A stretch of 64,000 bases of DNA, from NCBI RefSeq assembly GCF_013460135.1, contig NZ_CP038155.1, forward strand, positions 496,001 to 560,000, written 5' to 3'. The position numbers and the translations under genes were made by a program. The DNA is from Arsenophonus endosymbiont of Aphis craccivora (lineage in GTDB: Bacteria > Pseudomonadota > Gammaproteobacteria > Enterobacterales > Enterobacteriaceae). This document shows positions 50,129-60,961 of the stretch, in pieces; position 1 is the stretch's first letter; each line of letters opens with the position of its first letter. The notes below the pieces were generated by a model. That model had not been told where the DNA came from. It ran no database searches and saw only the letters and a list, made by a program, of their open reading frames with translations.

Positions 50129-50854
50129 ATGATTAATTCAATAAAATCACTAAAAACTGCGAATGGTTTCTATTATTTTGCTCAGGGATGGCAGCTAGTT
50201 ACTCGTCCAGGTATAAGACGTTTTGTTATCTTACCCTTATTAGCAAATATTATTTTACTCGGTAGTGCCTTTTGGTGGCTTTATAGCAAATTAGGCGATT
50301 GGATCCAAACATTACTTTCTTATGTTCCCAGTTGGATGCAGTGGTTAAGTTATCTAATATGGCCTATTGCGATGATCTCTATTTTACTTATATTTGGCTA
50401 CTTCTTTAGTACTATCGCCAATTTTATTGCTTCTCCTTTTAATGGCTGGTTAGCTGAAAAATTGGAAGCCGAATTAACAGGAACTCCCGCTCCAGATACC
50501 AGTTTTGCGGTACTTATCGCCGACATACCGCGGATCTTAGCGCGGGAAGTAACAAAATTATGTTACTACCTTATTCGTGTTATTCCGTTGCTGATCCTGT
50601 TTTTCATTCCCGGTATTGCTCAGACAATCGCACCAATTTTATGGTTTTTATTTGGTGCTTGGATGATGGCAATTCAATATTGTCATTATCCTTTTGATAA
50701 CCATAAAGTAAAATTTGATCAAATGAAGTTGGCACTTGCCAATAATCGAACAACCAGTATCCAGTTTGGTGCAATAGTCAATTTGCTGACGATGATCCCT
50801 ATTATCAATTTGGTTATCATGCCCGTCGCAATCTGCGGTGAAACAGCAATGTGA
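50129..50854 (+). CDS. cysZ: Sulfate transporter CysZ, last 12 codons lost
   Basis: 241 residues, with several hydrophobic segments ([38 protein letters not shown]) and the CysZ end FIVMP-like [14 protein letters not shown]. It stops at a TGA (50852-50854) where E. coli has Trp; VDLYRLKHNRH would follow in frame to 50890. The E. coli protein is 253 residues, so only the cytoplasmic tail is missing and function may remain. It imports sulfate for cysteine synthesis and precedes cysK. Confidence 0.9.
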   Translation: MINSIKSLKTANGFYYFAQGWQLVTRPGIRRFVILPLLANIILLGSAFWWLYSKLGDWIQTLLSYVPSWMQWLSYLIWPIAMISILLIFGYFFSTIANFIASPFNGWLAEKLEAELTGTPAPDTSFAVLIADIPRILAREVTKLCYYLIRVIPLLILFFIPGIAQTIAPILWFLFGAWMMAIQYCHYPFDNHKVKFDQMKLALANNRTTSIQFGAIVNLLTMIPIINLVIMPVAICGETAM

Positions 50855-50890
50855 GTTGATCTCTACCGTCTGAAACATAACCGTCATTAA

Positions 50891-51218
50891 CTCAAACGCT
50901 GAAGTTAGCTAAAATTTCTTACCCTAACTTCAGCTATCTCAGATAGTAATAATAATCAAAATAAATGATTGTGGCATATTTGATGTTAGTATCCGCAGTC
51001 AACATAAAAATTAAGCTTAATTTACTAAAAAATAGTTATTAGTTACCACCAAATATCCCGTTATATCAGTTAGTAAAAATTAATCAAAGCGACGATAAAC
51101 ACCTGTGCGATATAACGATAGGATAAATTTTTATTTCCAAAATAATTCGCTTAGCGTATGGTGATTAGTACTATATTTGAGCATGTTTATAGCTTCTGAA
51201 AAATAGTAAGGACGATCG
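50891..51218. other. Intergenic region before cysK
   Basis: About 330 bp, AT-rich. No gene seen. It must hold the cysK promoter and leader; I cannot point to a clear -10/-35 pair or CysB site. The Shine-Dalgarno AAGGA lies at 51208-51212. Confidence 0.5.
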
Positions 51219-52196
51219 ATTAGCAACATCTTTGAAGATAACTCGCTAACTATTGGTCATACTCCATTAGTTCGTTTGAAACACTTTGGTAACGGAAATT
51301 TGTTAGCAAAAATCGAATCACGTAACCCCAGTTTTAGCGTAAAATGCCGCATTGGTGCCAATATGATTTGGGACGCAGAAAAAAAAGGTCTGTTAACCCC
51401 TAAACTAGACAAATTGACAACCAATAAAACTTTAATCGAGCCGACCAGTGGCAATACCGGAATTGCCCTGGCTTACGTTGCCGCTGCGCGTGGATATAAG
51501 CTTACCTTGACCATGCCTGAAACTATGAGCCTTGAGCGGCGTAAATTATTAAAAGCGCTTGGCGCTAATTTAGTCCTAACTGAAGGTGCTAAGGGCATGA
51601 AGGGCGCCATTGAAAAAGCCATCGAAATTGTTGCCACTGCTCTGGATCGTTATCTTCTTTTGCAACAATTTAATAATCCAGCCAATCCTGAAATTCACCA
51701 AAAAACCACTGGACCTGAAATTTGGCAAGATACTGATGGTGAGATAGCAGCTGTCTTGGCTGGAGTTGGTACCGGTGGTACAATTACTGGCATCGGCCGT
51801 TATCTAAAAAAGAAAGCAGGCGGTGAAGCCATTAAAATGATTGCTGTCGAGCCAGCCGCATCGCCAGTAATAAGCCAGACATTAGCTGGCCTAGAAATAA
51901 AACCTGGTCCACATAAAATCCAAGGCATAGGTGCTAGTTTTATCCATGATAACCTGGATCTTGCTCTTATTGATGATGTGTTTGCTATTAGTGATGACGA
52001 AGCGATACAAACCGCTCGGCTAATTATGCAAAAAGAAGGTATTTTAGCCGGTATATCGTCAGGCGCTGCAGTTGCCGCAGCGGTAAAATTAGCGGCAAAA
52101 CCGGCATTTCAAAATAAGAATATTGTGGTTATTTTACCTTCTTCCGGTGAACTTTATTTGAGTACAGATTTATTTTCTGCTGCCAATGCAAGCTAA
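51219..52196 (+). CDS. cysK: Cysteine synthase A, start codon ATT
   Basis: The coding frame begins [20 protein letters not shown] right after an ATT at 51219-51221 preceded by AAGGACGATCG. E. coli CysK starts [18 protein letters not shown], so ATT replaces ATG exactly. The next possible start (TTG 51276) would remove 19 conserved residues. PLP lysine in [14 protein letters not shown], phosphate loop [12 protein letters not shown] and [10 protein letters not shown] are present. It makes cysteine from O-acetylserine and sulfide. About 325 residues. Translation from ATT is expected to be weak. Confidence 0.88.
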   Translation: MSNIFEDNSLTIGHTPLVRLKHFGNGNLLAKIESRNPSFSVKCRIGANMIWDAEKKGLLTPKLDKLTTNKTLIEPTSGNTGIALAYVAAARGYKLTLTMPETMSLERRKLLKALGANLVLTEGAKGMKGAIEKAIEIVATALDRYLLLQQFNNPANPEIHQKTTGPEIWQDTDGEIAAVLAGVGTGGTITGIGRYLKKKAGGEAIKMIAVEPAASPVISQTLAGLEIKPGPHKIQGIGASFIHDNLDLALIDDVFAISDDEAIQTARLIMQKEGILAGISSGAAVAAAVKLAAKPAFQNKNIVVILPSSGELYLSTDLFSAANAS

Positions 52197-52221
52197 TGAC
52201 TATTTTTGCGCACAATTAGCT

Positions 52222-52249
52222 AAAAAAGCGCTTTAAAAGTGCTTTTTTT
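52222..52249 (+). terminator. cysK terminator
   Basis: AAAAAAGCGCTTT pairs with AAAAGTGCTTTTTT, ending in a run of seven T. Just downstream of cysK. Confidence 0.8.
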
Positions 52250-52560
52250 GTGTCGTAGATCAAAGTTTAGTGTGTATTAAGATGATTTCTTGAAACGAGT
52301 TTAGTATTTAAGTCATTAATTATTTCGACAATCGAAATTAATCAAAAAATAAGCAGTGAAAATTTACAAATAGGGCATAAACTAGGCAAATTAACATGTC
52401 TGGCTCTATAATGTCGATATACATAAAATTTATGTTTGATAATGGAAAAAAACGTTTTTCTTTTATTATCACTGAAAAGTAATACGCAAATCCAGATTAT
52501 TTCAGCTAAAATATTTTGGATTTACTAATAAAAAATATTAAGTTTGTTGAGGGAAAAAAT

Positions 52561-52818
52561 ATGTTCCAACAAGAAGTCACCATCACAGCACCTAATGGTC
52601 TTCACACTCGCCCGGCTGCTCAGTTTGTCAAAGAGGCAAAAAGTTTTTCTTCTGAAATTACACTTTCCTATAACGGCAAATCTGCGAGCGCTAAAAGTTT
52701 ATTTAAACTACAAACACTCGGCCTGACTCAAGGAACTGTTGTCACTATTTCTGCTGAAGGTGAAGATGAGCAGAAAGCAGTAGAACATCTAGTTAAACTA
52801 ATGGCCGAATTGGAGTAA
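52561..52818 (+). CDS. ptsH: Phosphocarrier protein HPr
   Basis: 85 residues from ATG 52561 ([20 protein letters not shown]), preceded by TTGAGGGAAAAA. The active-site His15 is in [11 protein letters not shown]. It passes phosphate from enzyme I to the sugar-specific IIA domains. First gene of ptsH-ptsI-crr. A longer frame starting 15 codons upstream is not part of the family. Intact. Confidence 0.97.
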   Translation: MFQQEVTITAPNGLHTRPAAQFVKEAKSFSSEITLSYNGKSASAKSLFKLQTLGLTQGTVVTISAEGEDEQKAVEHLVKLMAELE

Positions 52819-52958
52819 TGACATACGGGCAATATAACATTTATTTTCTATTTTTTATCCCTGGGTATCTTTATCTGGGGATATCTATTTAACCATAAGT
52901 ATCAAAGCCAGTCCTATGAGCTAGCTCTTTTTCGCCCATTGGTAGTAAGGTAACATTT

Positions 52959-54686
52959 ATGATTTCAGGAATTTCAGTATCACCAGGTATCGCCTTCGGC
53001 AAGGCATTAATTCTTAAAGAAGCGCCAATTGTTGTCAATCAAAAGAAAATTTCTGACGACCAAATTGACAGTGAAATTAACCGTTTTATTGCTGGACGCG
53101 AAAAAGCAATAGCACAATTAAAAACGATAAAAAAAACCGCAGAAAAAAATCTTGGTGAAGAAAAAGCGGAAATATTTGAAGGTCATATAATGCTGCTTGA
53201 AGATGAAGAACTTGAGCAGGAAATTTTTTCTTTCATCAAAAAAGAGCACAAAACTGCGGATGCTGCAGCCCAAAAAGTGATTGAAGAACAAGCCACAGCA
53301 TTAGAAGAATTGAATGACGAATACCTCAAGGAACGTGCCGCTGACGTCAGAGATATTGGTAAACGCCTGCTAAAAAATATTTTAGGGTTGCCTATTGTTG
53401 AGCTTGGTTCAATTACAGAAGAAGTCATTTTGGTTGCGGCAGATCTTACCCCGTCTGAAACCGCACAATTAAAATTGAAGAAAGTGCTTGGCTTTATTAC
53501 TGATATAGGCGGACGCACTTCTCATACTTCAATTATGGCCAGATCGCTGGAAATTCCTGCTATTGTTGGCACAAGCAATGCAACGAAGAACATCCAACCA
53601 AACGATTATCTTGTTTTAGATGCTCTCAATAATCATATTTATCAAAATCCATCTGATAGTGAGATTGACAAGCTTAAACAAATTAAAGATGAGTATTTAC
53701 GTGAAAAAAGTGAGCTCGCAAAATTGAAATATTTGCCCGCAATAACTTTAGATGGTCATCAAGTTGAAGGTTGCGCAAATATTGGTACTGTACGTGATGT
53801 AGAAGGTGCTGAGCGTAATGGTGCTGAAGGTGTGGGTCTGTACCGTACTGAATTTCTGTTTATGGATCGCAATAATTTACCTAGCGAAGAAGAACAATTT
53901 CAAGCTTATAAAGCGGTTGCAGAAGCTATGGGGCCACAGGCTATTATTATTCGTACCATGGATATTGGTGGGGATAAAGATCTTCCCTATATGAACCTAC
54001 CGAAAGAAGAAAATCCTTTTCTTGGTTGGCGAGCAATTCGTATTTCCCTTGATCGCAAAGAAATCCTACACGCTCAATTACGTGCTATTTTAAGAGCCTC
54101 TGCCTTCGGCCATCTACGTATTATGTTTCCCATGATCATTTCTGTGGAAGAAATTCGCACCTTAAAAGAAGAGCTAGCTATACTTAAACAGCAATTAACC
54201 GAAGAAAAGCACGCTTTCGATCAGTCGATTGAAGTTGGGATTATGATTGAAACACCAGCAGCTGCGGTTATTGCGCATCATTTAGCAAAAGAAGTCGATT
54301 TTTTTAGCATCGGAACCAACGATCTAACACAGTATACCTTAGCGGTTGATCGCGGAAATGATCTGATTTCTCACCTTTATAATCCACTGTCTCCTTCAGT
54401 GTTAAAACTTATTAAACAAGTTATTGATGCTTCTCATGCAGAAGGAAAATGGACAGGTATGTGTGGTGAGCTTGCTGGTGATGAACGTGCTACACTATTA
54501 TTACTTGGTATGGGATTAGATGAATTTAGTATGAGTGCAATCTCAATCCCAACTATTAAAAAAATTATCCGAAATGCAAATTTCAAAGATGCAAAAACAT
54601 TAGCAGAACAAGCTCTTAATCAACCGACAGCGAAGGAATTGATGGATTTGGTTGAAACATTTATTAAAGAAAAAACACTTTGCTAA
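52959..54686 (+). CDS. ptsI: PTS enzyme I
   Basis: 575 residues, full length. Phosphorylated His in [23 protein letters not shown]-binding signatures [17 protein letters not shown] and [20 protein letters not shown], and the active-site Cys in [13 protein letters not shown]. It takes phosphate from phosphoenolpyruvate and gives it to HPr. Lies 140 bp after ptsH. Intact. Confidence 0.97.
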   Translation: MISGISVSPGIAFGKALILKEAPIVVNQKKISDDQIDSEINRFIAGREKAIAQLKTIKKTAEKNLGEEKAEIFEGHIMLLEDEELEQEIFSFIKKEHKTADAAAQKVIEEQATALEELNDEYLKERAADVRDIGKRLLKNILGLPIVELGSITEEVILVAADLTPSETAQLKLKKVLGFITDIGGRTSHTSIMARSLEIPAIVGTSNATKNIQPNDYLVLDALNNHIYQNPSDSEIDKLKQIKDEYLREKSELAKLKYLPAITLDGHQVEGCANIGTVRDVEGAERNGAEGVGLYRTEFLFMDRNNLPSEEEQFQAYKAVAEAMGPQAIIIRTMDIGGDKDLPYMNLPKEENPFLGWRAIRISLDRKEILHAQLRAILRASAFGHLRIMFPMIISVEEIRTLKEELAILKQQLTEEKHAFDQSIEVGIMIETPAAAVIAHHLAKEVDFFSIGTNDLTQYTLAVDRGNDLISHLYNPLSPSVLKLIKQVIDASHAEGKWTGMCGELAGDERATLLLLGMGLDEFSMSAISIPTIKKIIRNANFKDAKTLAEQALNQPTAKELMDLVETFIKEKTLC

Positions 54687-54740
54687 AATCATCAACCAAC
54701 TCTTGACCCCATAAGAAAACAATTAATTAGGAGAAGATCC

Positions 54741-55250
54741 ATGGGTCTGTTTGACAAACTCAAATCACTGGTTTCAGATGATAAAAATAGCACTGGCAAT
54801 ATTGATATTATTTCGCCAATTTCAGGTGAAGTTGTTAATATAGAAGATGTTCCAGATGTTGTTTTTGCCGAGAAAATTGTTGGTGATGGCATTGCTATCA
54901 AGCCTACTGGTAACAAAATTGTTGCTCCAGTTGATGGAACTATTGGTAAAATATTTGAAACGAACCATGCATTTTCTATCGAATCAGATAATGGTATTGA
55001 GTTATTTGTCCATTGCGGTATTGATACAGTTGAATTAAAGGGTGAAGGATTCACCCGCATAGCAGAGGAAGGACAAAAAGTACAAAAAGGAGATTTAGTG
55101 CTTGAACTTGATCTTCCTCTATTAGAAGAAAAAGCAAAATCGACATTAACACCTGTAGTCATTTCTAATATGGATGAAATAAAAGAACTAACTAAATTTA
55201 GTGGCTCTGTTGTTGTAGGTGAAACCGTTATTATGCAGATCAAAAAATAA
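54741..55250 (+). CDS. crr: Glucose-specific PTS enzyme IIA
   Basis: 169 residues. The phosphorylated His is in [14 protein letters not shown], and the partner His in [22 protein letters not shown] precedes the ATG. Besides sugar transport it regulates adenylate cyclase and inducer exclusion. Last gene of the pts operon. Intact. Confidence 0.97.
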   Translation: MGLFDKLKSLVSDDKNSTGNIDIISPISGEVVNIEDVPDVVFAEKIVGDGIAIKPTGNKIVAPVDGTIGKIFETNHAFSIESDNGIELFVHCGIDTVELKGEGFTRIAEEGQKVQKGDLVLELDLPLLEEKAKSTLTPVVISNMDEIKELTKFSGSVVVGETVIMQIKK

Positions 55251-55260
55251 ACTACCATTC

Positions 55261-55289
55261 TTCCCTTCATTAATTATTAATGAAGGGAA
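55261..55289. terminator. Long palindrome between convergent crr and cysM
   Basis: TTCCCTTCATTAAT and its exact complement ATTAATGAAGGGAA around a single T: a 14-bp perfect stem. There is no clear T run on either strand, so termination is likely but not certain. Confidence 0.6.
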
Positions 55290-55364
55290 CTTCTTCCCTA
55301 TTTCGCTATTTAATAACAATGATTGTTTACTATAAACAACTATTTATCTTTGATATTATTTAAT

Positions 55365-56245
55365 TCAATTAAATAATCCGGTGGAAAGATAACGATCCCC
55401 TCGGTCACAAATAATAGTCACAATAACTGCCCCGGGGTTCTGTTTAGCAACGCGTAATGCCCCTGCCACAGCGCCTCCTGAACTAACACCACAAAAGATA
55501 CCTTCATCTATTGCTAGGCTCTTCATCATTTGTTCTGCTTCTATCTGAGTGATATCCAATATTCTATCAACTTGTGCAGATCTGAATATACTTGGAATAT
55601 AATCTTGAGACCAGCGCCGAACCCCTGGAATATAGCTATTTTCTGCTGGTTGCAAACCGATAATTTCTATTTTATTTGATTTAGATTTTAAATATTGTCT
55701 GACACCGGTAATTGTCCCAGTTGTCCCCATACTTGAGACAAAATGCGTGATGCGCCCTGCTGTCTGACGCCAAATTTCAGGGCCTGTCGTCATAAAATGG
55801 GCTAATGGATTATCAAAATTATTAAATTGATCAAGCACTTTACCTTCATTTCGAGATTGATCTCTAATTCACGATCACGAGCCACTTCCATCCCTTCCGC
55901 TTCACTAACCAAAACTATTGCAGCACCATAAGCTCGCATCACTGACTGACGTTCAACACTCATATTTTCCGGCATTAATAATTTTAGTTTATATCCCTTT
56001 ATGGTGGCTATCATTGCCAATGCGATCCCTGTATTACCACTAGTTGCTTCAATTAAAGTATCACCAGGTGTAATTTGACCTCGTTTTTCTGTTTGCTGGA
56101 TCATAAAAAGGGCAGCTCTATCTTTGACTGAACCGGCAGGATTATTACTCTCTAGTTTTACCCAAATTTCAGCATCCCTATTTTTAGTCAATCTTTTTAG
56201 CTTAACTAGTGGCGTATTACCAATAAATTTTTCCAAATAATCCAC
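55365..56245 (-). pseudogene. cysM: Cysteine synthase B, frameshifted
   Basis: The N-terminal part (MDYLEKFIGNTPLVKLKRLT, NNPAGSVKDRAALFMI with the PLP lysine, [15 protein letters not shown]) reads to RDRELEINLE. There one base is missing (near 55845) and the frame runs off. The C-terminal part resumes in another frame as GKVLDQFNNFDNPLAHFMTT, VSSMGTTGTITGVRQ and GVSSGGAVAGALRVA. The enzyme is the second O-acetylserine sulfhydrylase and can use thiosulfate. Convergent with crr as in E. coli. No other lesion seen. Confidence 0.92.
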
Positions 56246-56421
56246 ATTATTTACCTAATTATTTTTATTATAAAGAATAAAACAACGCTAATAGCAACAT
56301 AAACAACAAAAATAGCTGATAATCCTTGCAACAAAGTTATAATATGCAACTTTGATTAAAGGATTTAAACAATTCAATTTTTATGTCATACCTTGATATA
56401 ATTTATTACTAAATTAAATCA

Positions 56422-57027
56422 TTATTGTGCAGACCAAATAATACCACTTACTTTCCAATTAGCTAAAACATCATTTGATGGCACTAGATTTTTGGGACCA
56501 CTCCATTTGCCAGTAAAACGATAAGTAACATGGCTAGATTGAGGAGAAACACAATTGATAGTTAACATATTGGTTTGCTTTGAATCAGGGTAACAACTAC
56601 CTTGCACTGCGTTTTGATAGATTTGCGAGAATAGTGTTCCTATTTTTGTATCCCATACTGTTTTAATATCTTCATCCACGATTTCGATTCGCTTAACTTC
56701 CCCATTCTCAACACCATAAATAACTATCTTTTCTTGAAAATTATTTATACCTTGGAAAAGAGACATTAATTGCCCCTGCTCAATTTGCATTCCAGAGCGA
56801 AAATGGTATCGGTTATTTAACGCTGCTGCAATAATCTGCTCTTCCATCGGGGTCATTTTATTAATCTGACCAACTCCGGTAGCGGAAATTTTAACTGAAC
56901 TGGCAAACCAATTCATTGGATATAAACTTGACCATGAAATACTGCTACATCCGGTTAGTGATAATAGACTTGTTGCAAATGACACTTTTAAACAAAATAA
57001 TCGGCTGTTGCCAAAAAGTTGTGGCAT
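56422..57027 (-). CDS. yfeY: YfeY-like lipoprotein (DUF1131)
   Basis: 201 residues, with a signal peptide and lipobox SLTGC at 23-27. Body segments YPMNWFASSVKISATGVGQI and NRYHFRSGMQ, and the C-terminus ANWKVSGIIW, match E. coli YfeY, a sigma-E-regulated envelope lipoprotein of unknown role. The neighbours cysM and ypeA are the same in E. coli. Frame open. Confidence 0.88.
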   Translation of the reverse strand: MPQLFGNSRLFCLKVSFATSLLSLTGCSSISWSSLYPMNWFASSVKISATGVGQINKMTPMEEQIIAAALNNRYHFRSGMQIEQGQLMSLFQGINNFQEKIVIYGVENGEVKRIEIVDEDIKTVWDTKIGTLFSQIYQNAVQGSCYPDSKQTNMLTINCVSPQSSHVTYRFTGKWSGPKNLVPSNDVLANWKVSGIIWSAQ

Positions 57028-57357
57028 AAAAAACCCCTTAAAATTAATTTACAATATAATAAAAAAGTAAAAATATTAATAATTTTATTTAAAATTTGTT
57101 TATAATGTGTGAAATTAGCAGCGTGATAGAATACAAGTTAATAATCTACAAAAAAGTAAGTAAAACAAGTTTTTTCCAAATAAAGATGAAATTAACTTTT
57201 ATTAATCTGATAGTTTAAAAATAATCCACTAATACCGATAAAAAATTTTCACAAAAAATAAATTAATAAAATTTTATATCAAAAAAGATAAATATTGGTA
57301 TCATCAAATTAATTGCATTAATCACTCAAACGCTTGATCATCAATTAATCGTTGAGT
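57028..57357. other. Non-coding AT-rich stretch
   Basis: 330 bp with long A/T runs between yfeY and ypeA. No gene or RNA seen. Confidence 0.6.
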
Positions 57358-57755
57358 TTATAAAATATTTTCCTGTTGTAACTCTTCGTAAGCCATTTTC
57401 TCACACATACAGATGGTAGCGTCATTCTCTTCAGGTACTAAAAACATAATTTGTGGGCAACCTTTAGCAATTAATTTTTTTCTAAACGACTAATTAATGC
57501 ATTGGCAATCCCTCTACCACGGTATTCAGGGTGCACCGCTAAATAATAAGCAGATCCTTGATAACCATCGTATCCTCCCATGATGGTACCAACAACTTCA
57601 CCTGCCATTTCAGCAACTAAAAAAAGATCTGCCCCCGATAACATTTTACGCTCGATATCTGCTTCAGGATCTCTATCTGTTTGAATTAGCGGACAAAGCC
57701 CCCATAATGTGATAATTTCTTCGAAATCATCTTGTTGAAATGTTCTTATTTCCAT
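57358..57755 (-). pseudogene. ypeA: GNAT acetyltransferase YpeA, poly-A frameshift
   Basis: [20 protein letters not shown] through the acetyl-CoA-binding segment [19 protein letters not shown], then a stop, because a run of A has 7 instead of the 8 needed (57475-57481). One more A gives [20 protein letters not shown] and an open frame to TAA 57358. Compared with E. coli YpeA the very end is also shorter. Slippage on the A run during transcription could restore some full-length product. Confidence 0.85.
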
Positions 57756-58402
57756 ATTTTTTTACCTACTTAGTGAAGAATAAAGATTGGCATTCTTATT
57801 ATCTAAACAAGAATGATGGTAGCAAAATAAAATGAATAAGATAGCGCCGAAAATGTTGATTTTATACTCCATGAATCATTATTTCACTTTTACATAATTT
57901 AATTTATTTACAATAAAATCATATTGTTATTACGTAAATTTATTATTCTGTTTATTTAACACCGCTCTACTTGGCTTTTCAATAGCAAATAATTAAAATG
58001 TACTAAAATAATAATACCAACACTAAATAATGTAAGAAGTTTATTGGATAAAATTCATTTTATATTAAATCCATTCCATTCTGACAATAAGAGAATAGAT
58101 AAATACTTCTGCTTTTTAGCCGAAATTGGGTTGTGGTTAACTTTACTAACCGACAATTATAGTATTAACCATAGACTTAAACCGCCAACAACGACAGTTT
58201 TTGAATAGACTATAATTAGCTTACTTGATTCACTGATACATGCATAACTCTACTATTAATATTTATAGGCAGTCATGCTTAATATTTTGCTATCGTTATT
58301 GCAATACTAACAGATCCAATCAATAACAAAATGTATTCAGACCGTATTGAGTGTATAATTAACCGCTAATCTACTACTCTAATAATAATCAAAAGCAATG
58401 TT
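57756..58402. other. Non-coding AT-rich stretch
   Basis: About 650 bp between ypeA and hemF. In E. coli amiA lies upstream of hemF, and none is present here. I see no gene, tRNA or repeat; decayed beyond recognition. Confidence 0.6.
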
Positions 58403-59311
58403 ATGAATATACCTGATATTAATGCAGTGAAGGCATTTCTTCTCACTTTGCAAGATAAGCTCTGTCAGCAATTTGAACATATCGATAACACCGCAAAATT
58501 TGCCCAACATAACTGGGAACATAAACAAAAAGGTGGCGGTCGTAGCCGTATATTAAAAAACGGAACGATTTTTGAGCAAGTAGGAGTCAATTTTTCCCAT
58601 ATAAGTGGTGAGCATTTACCTGCTTCTGCCACAGAAAATCGTCCAATACTGGTAGGTCGTCGCTATCAAGCAATGGGAGTTTCTTTAGTTACTCATCCAC
58701 TCAATCCTTATATTCCAACAGCCCATGCTAATGTCCGTTTTTTCATTGCAGAAAAACCAGGTGAACCATCAGTATGGTGGTTTGGTGGTGGATTTGATTT
58801 AACTCCCTATTATGGCTTTGAAGAAGATATTATACACTGGCACAAGATTGCGCAGTCTCTATGTTTACCTTATGGAAAAGAAATTTATCCCAACTATAAA
58901 AAATGGTGTGATCGCTATTTTTTTATCAAACATCGCAATGAGCCACGCGGGGTTGGCGGCCTTTTCTTTGACGATTTAAACCAACCCGATTTTACTACCT
59001 GCTTTCACTTTACTCAGGATATTGGCAATGGTTTTCTTAAGGCATATTTACCTATTGTTGAAAAAAGAAAACAGACCGCTTGGAGTGAACGCGAGCGCCA
59101 ATTTCAATTATACCGCCGAGGACGTTATGCAGAATTTAATCTGGTATGCGATCGTGGAACCCTGTTCGGGCTGCAGACTGGCGGTAGAACAGAATCAATT
59201 TTAATGTCCTTACCACCACTAGCACGCTGGGAATATAACTATCATCCTGAGTCCAATTCAGATGAAGAAAAACTTTATAATCATTTTTTAATCGAAAAAG
59301 AGTGGGTATAA
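58403..59311 (+). CDS. hemF: Oxygen-dependent coproporphyrinogen III oxidase
   Basis: 302 residues, the normal length. Family motifs [49 protein letters not shown] and [12 protein letters not shown], and the C-terminal [19 protein letters not shown] are all present. It converts coproporphyrinogen III to protoporphyrinogen IX in haem synthesis when oxygen is available. Frame open. Confidence 0.96.
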   Translation: MNIPDINAVKAFLLTLQDKLCQQFEHIDNTAKFAQHNWEHKQKGGGRSRILKNGTIFEQVGVNFSHISGEHLPASATENRPILVGRRYQAMGVSLVTHPLNPYIPTAHANVRFFIAEKPGEPSVWWFGGGFDLTPYYGFEEDIIHWHKIAQSLCLPYGKEIYPNYKKWCDRYFFIKHRNEPRGVGGLFFDDLNQPDFTTCFHFTQDIGNGFLKAYLPIVEKRKQTAWSERERQFQLYRRGRYAEFNLVCDRGTLFGLQTGGRTESILMSLPPLARWEYNYHPESNSDEEKLYNHFLIEKEWV

Positions 59312-59320
59312 ATATTAGTA

Positions 59321-59343
59321 GCACACTTATTTTTTAAGTGTGC
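59321..59343. terminator. Bidirectional terminator between hemF and der
   Basis: GCACACTTA, five T, TAAGTGTGC, flanked by short A/T runs. Serves the convergent genes hemF and der. Confidence 0.7.
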
Positions 59344-59352
59344 AATTTGTTA

Positions 59353-60834
59353 TTAACGTTTTTTAAGATGGGCAATTAGACGTTTACGCTTACGTAGCTG
59401 CGTTGGTGTCAATTTATTTTTCTTGCCGGCATAAGGATTAGCGCCTTCTTTAAATTGAATACGAATCGGTGTTCCCATAACCTGTAATGTGCGACGAAAA
59501 TAGTTCATTAAATAACGTTTGTAAGAATCGGGTAATTCAGCAACTTGATTGCCATGGATGACCACAATCGGTGGATTATAACCGCAGGCATGAGCATATT
59601 TCATTTTCACTCTGCGACCTCGTATCAGGGGTGGCTGATGTTCTTCTTCTGCCATCTTCATAATACGTGTTAATAAGGCTGTACTTACTCGCCGTGTTGC
59701 CGATTCATAAGCTTCATGGATAGACTCAAATAAATTACCAACACCACTACCATGCAACGCTGAAATAAAATGCACTTTAGCGAAATCAATAAAACCTAAT
59801 CGCAAATCCAGCATATCTTTAACCGATTGACGATCCTCTTGCGACATGCCATCCCACTTATTGACTACAATCACCAGAGAACGCCCTGCATTCAAAATAA
59901 AACCTAATAATGATAAGTCTTGATCAGAAATACCCTCTCTGGCATCAATAACCAGTAAAACAACATTAGCATCTTCAATTGATTGCAACGTTTTGATCAC
60001 CGAAAATTTTTCGACCGTTTCAGTTATTTTTCCGCGCTTACGCACACCAGCTGTATCAATCAGTATATATTCACATCCATCCCGTTCCATCGGAATATAA
60101 ATGCTATCCCGCGTTGTACCTGGCATATCATAAACAACTACTCGATCCTCGCCTAAAATACGGTTAGTTAAGGTTGATTTACCAACATTTGGCCGACCAA
60201 CAATCGCTAACTTAATCGGTAGTGAACGCGGATCAAAGGCTTCTTCTTCACTATTATCAAGCGCCTCTTTCTCTTCCTGAGCAAGCCAATAAGCTGCATT
60301 AGCCTCCTCTGGCGACAATTCAATATCATTGGCTGATTTTTGCGGCGAATAGGGAGAAACCACTTTTTCAATCAGTTGAGTAACACCACGTCCATGAGAT
60401 GCGGCAATGGGATAGATATCCTTGATCCCAAGTGCATAAAAATCACCTAAAACTGTATCGATATCCAAACCATCAGTTTTATTTGCGACCAGGGAACTAT
60501 CCTTTTTGCGACTGCGCAAATGTTTCGCAATCTCATAATCTGCCGGCATCAATCCTGAACGAGCATCAACCATAAAAAAAACAATATCAGCTTCTTCAAT
60601 CGCTAGTAAGGATTGAGAAGCCATATGGGTTTCTATACCCTCTTCTGAACCATCGATACCACCGGTATCAATAATAATGAATTCCTGTCCTGAAAACTCT
60701 GCTGTGCCGTATTTTCGGTCACGGGTTAAACCAGGAAAATCAGCAACCAGCGCATCCCTAGTTCGAGTTAATCGGTTAAATAAGGTAGATTTTCCTACAT
60801 TTGGACGCCCTACTAGCGCAATGACAGGTATCAT
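59353..60834 (-). CDS. der: Ribosome assembly GTPase Der (EngA)
   Basis: 493 residues with two GTPase domains in tandem: [20 protein letters not shown] and [20 protein letters not shown], each followed by DTGG or DTAG and NKTD or NKWD motifs. The C-terminal KH-like domain includes [18 protein letters not shown]. It is needed for 50S subunit assembly. Last of hisS-yfgM-bamB-der, same order as E. coli. Intact. Confidence 0.97.
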   Translation of the reverse strand: MIPVIALVGRPNVGKSTLFNRLTRTRDALVADFPGLTRDRKYGTAEFSGQEFIIIDTGGIDGSEEGIETHMASQSLLAIEEADIVFFMVDARSGLMPADYEIAKHLRSRKKDSSLVANKTDGLDIDTVLGDFYALGIKDIYPIAASHGRGVTQLIEKVVSPYSPQKSANDIELSPEEANAAYWLAQEEKEALDNSEEEAFDPRSLPIKLAIVGRPNVGKSTLTNRILGEDRVVVYDMPGTTRDSIYIPMERDGCEYILIDTAGVRKRGKITETVEKFSVIKTLQSIEDANVVLLVIDAREGISDQDLSLLGFILNAGRSLVIVVNKWDGMSQEDRQSVKDMLDLRLGFIDFAKVHFISALHGSGVGNLFESIHEAYESATRRVSTALLTRIMKMAEEEHQPPLIRGRRVKMKYAHACGYNPPIVVIHGNQVAELPDSYKRYLMNYFRRTLQVMGTPIRIQFKEGANPYAGKKNKLTPTQLRKRKRLIAHLKKR

Positions 60835-60901
60835 TTTTAAGATGCCTCATAAAAATTCAAATCGGTATTCTGATTCCAATCTTCAGAATACTAAAAAATA
60901 A

Positions 60902-60927
60902 AACGGCTGCGGAAATCAGCAGCCGTT
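60902..60927 (-). terminator. Terminator after bamB
   Basis: AACGGCTGC, 8-nt loop, GCAGCCGTT, followed on the minus strand by TTTATTTTTT. Lies between bamB and der. Confidence 0.85.
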
Positions 60928-60961
60928 AATTCTATCTGGAAAATAAGAAAATGTCAGGCAA

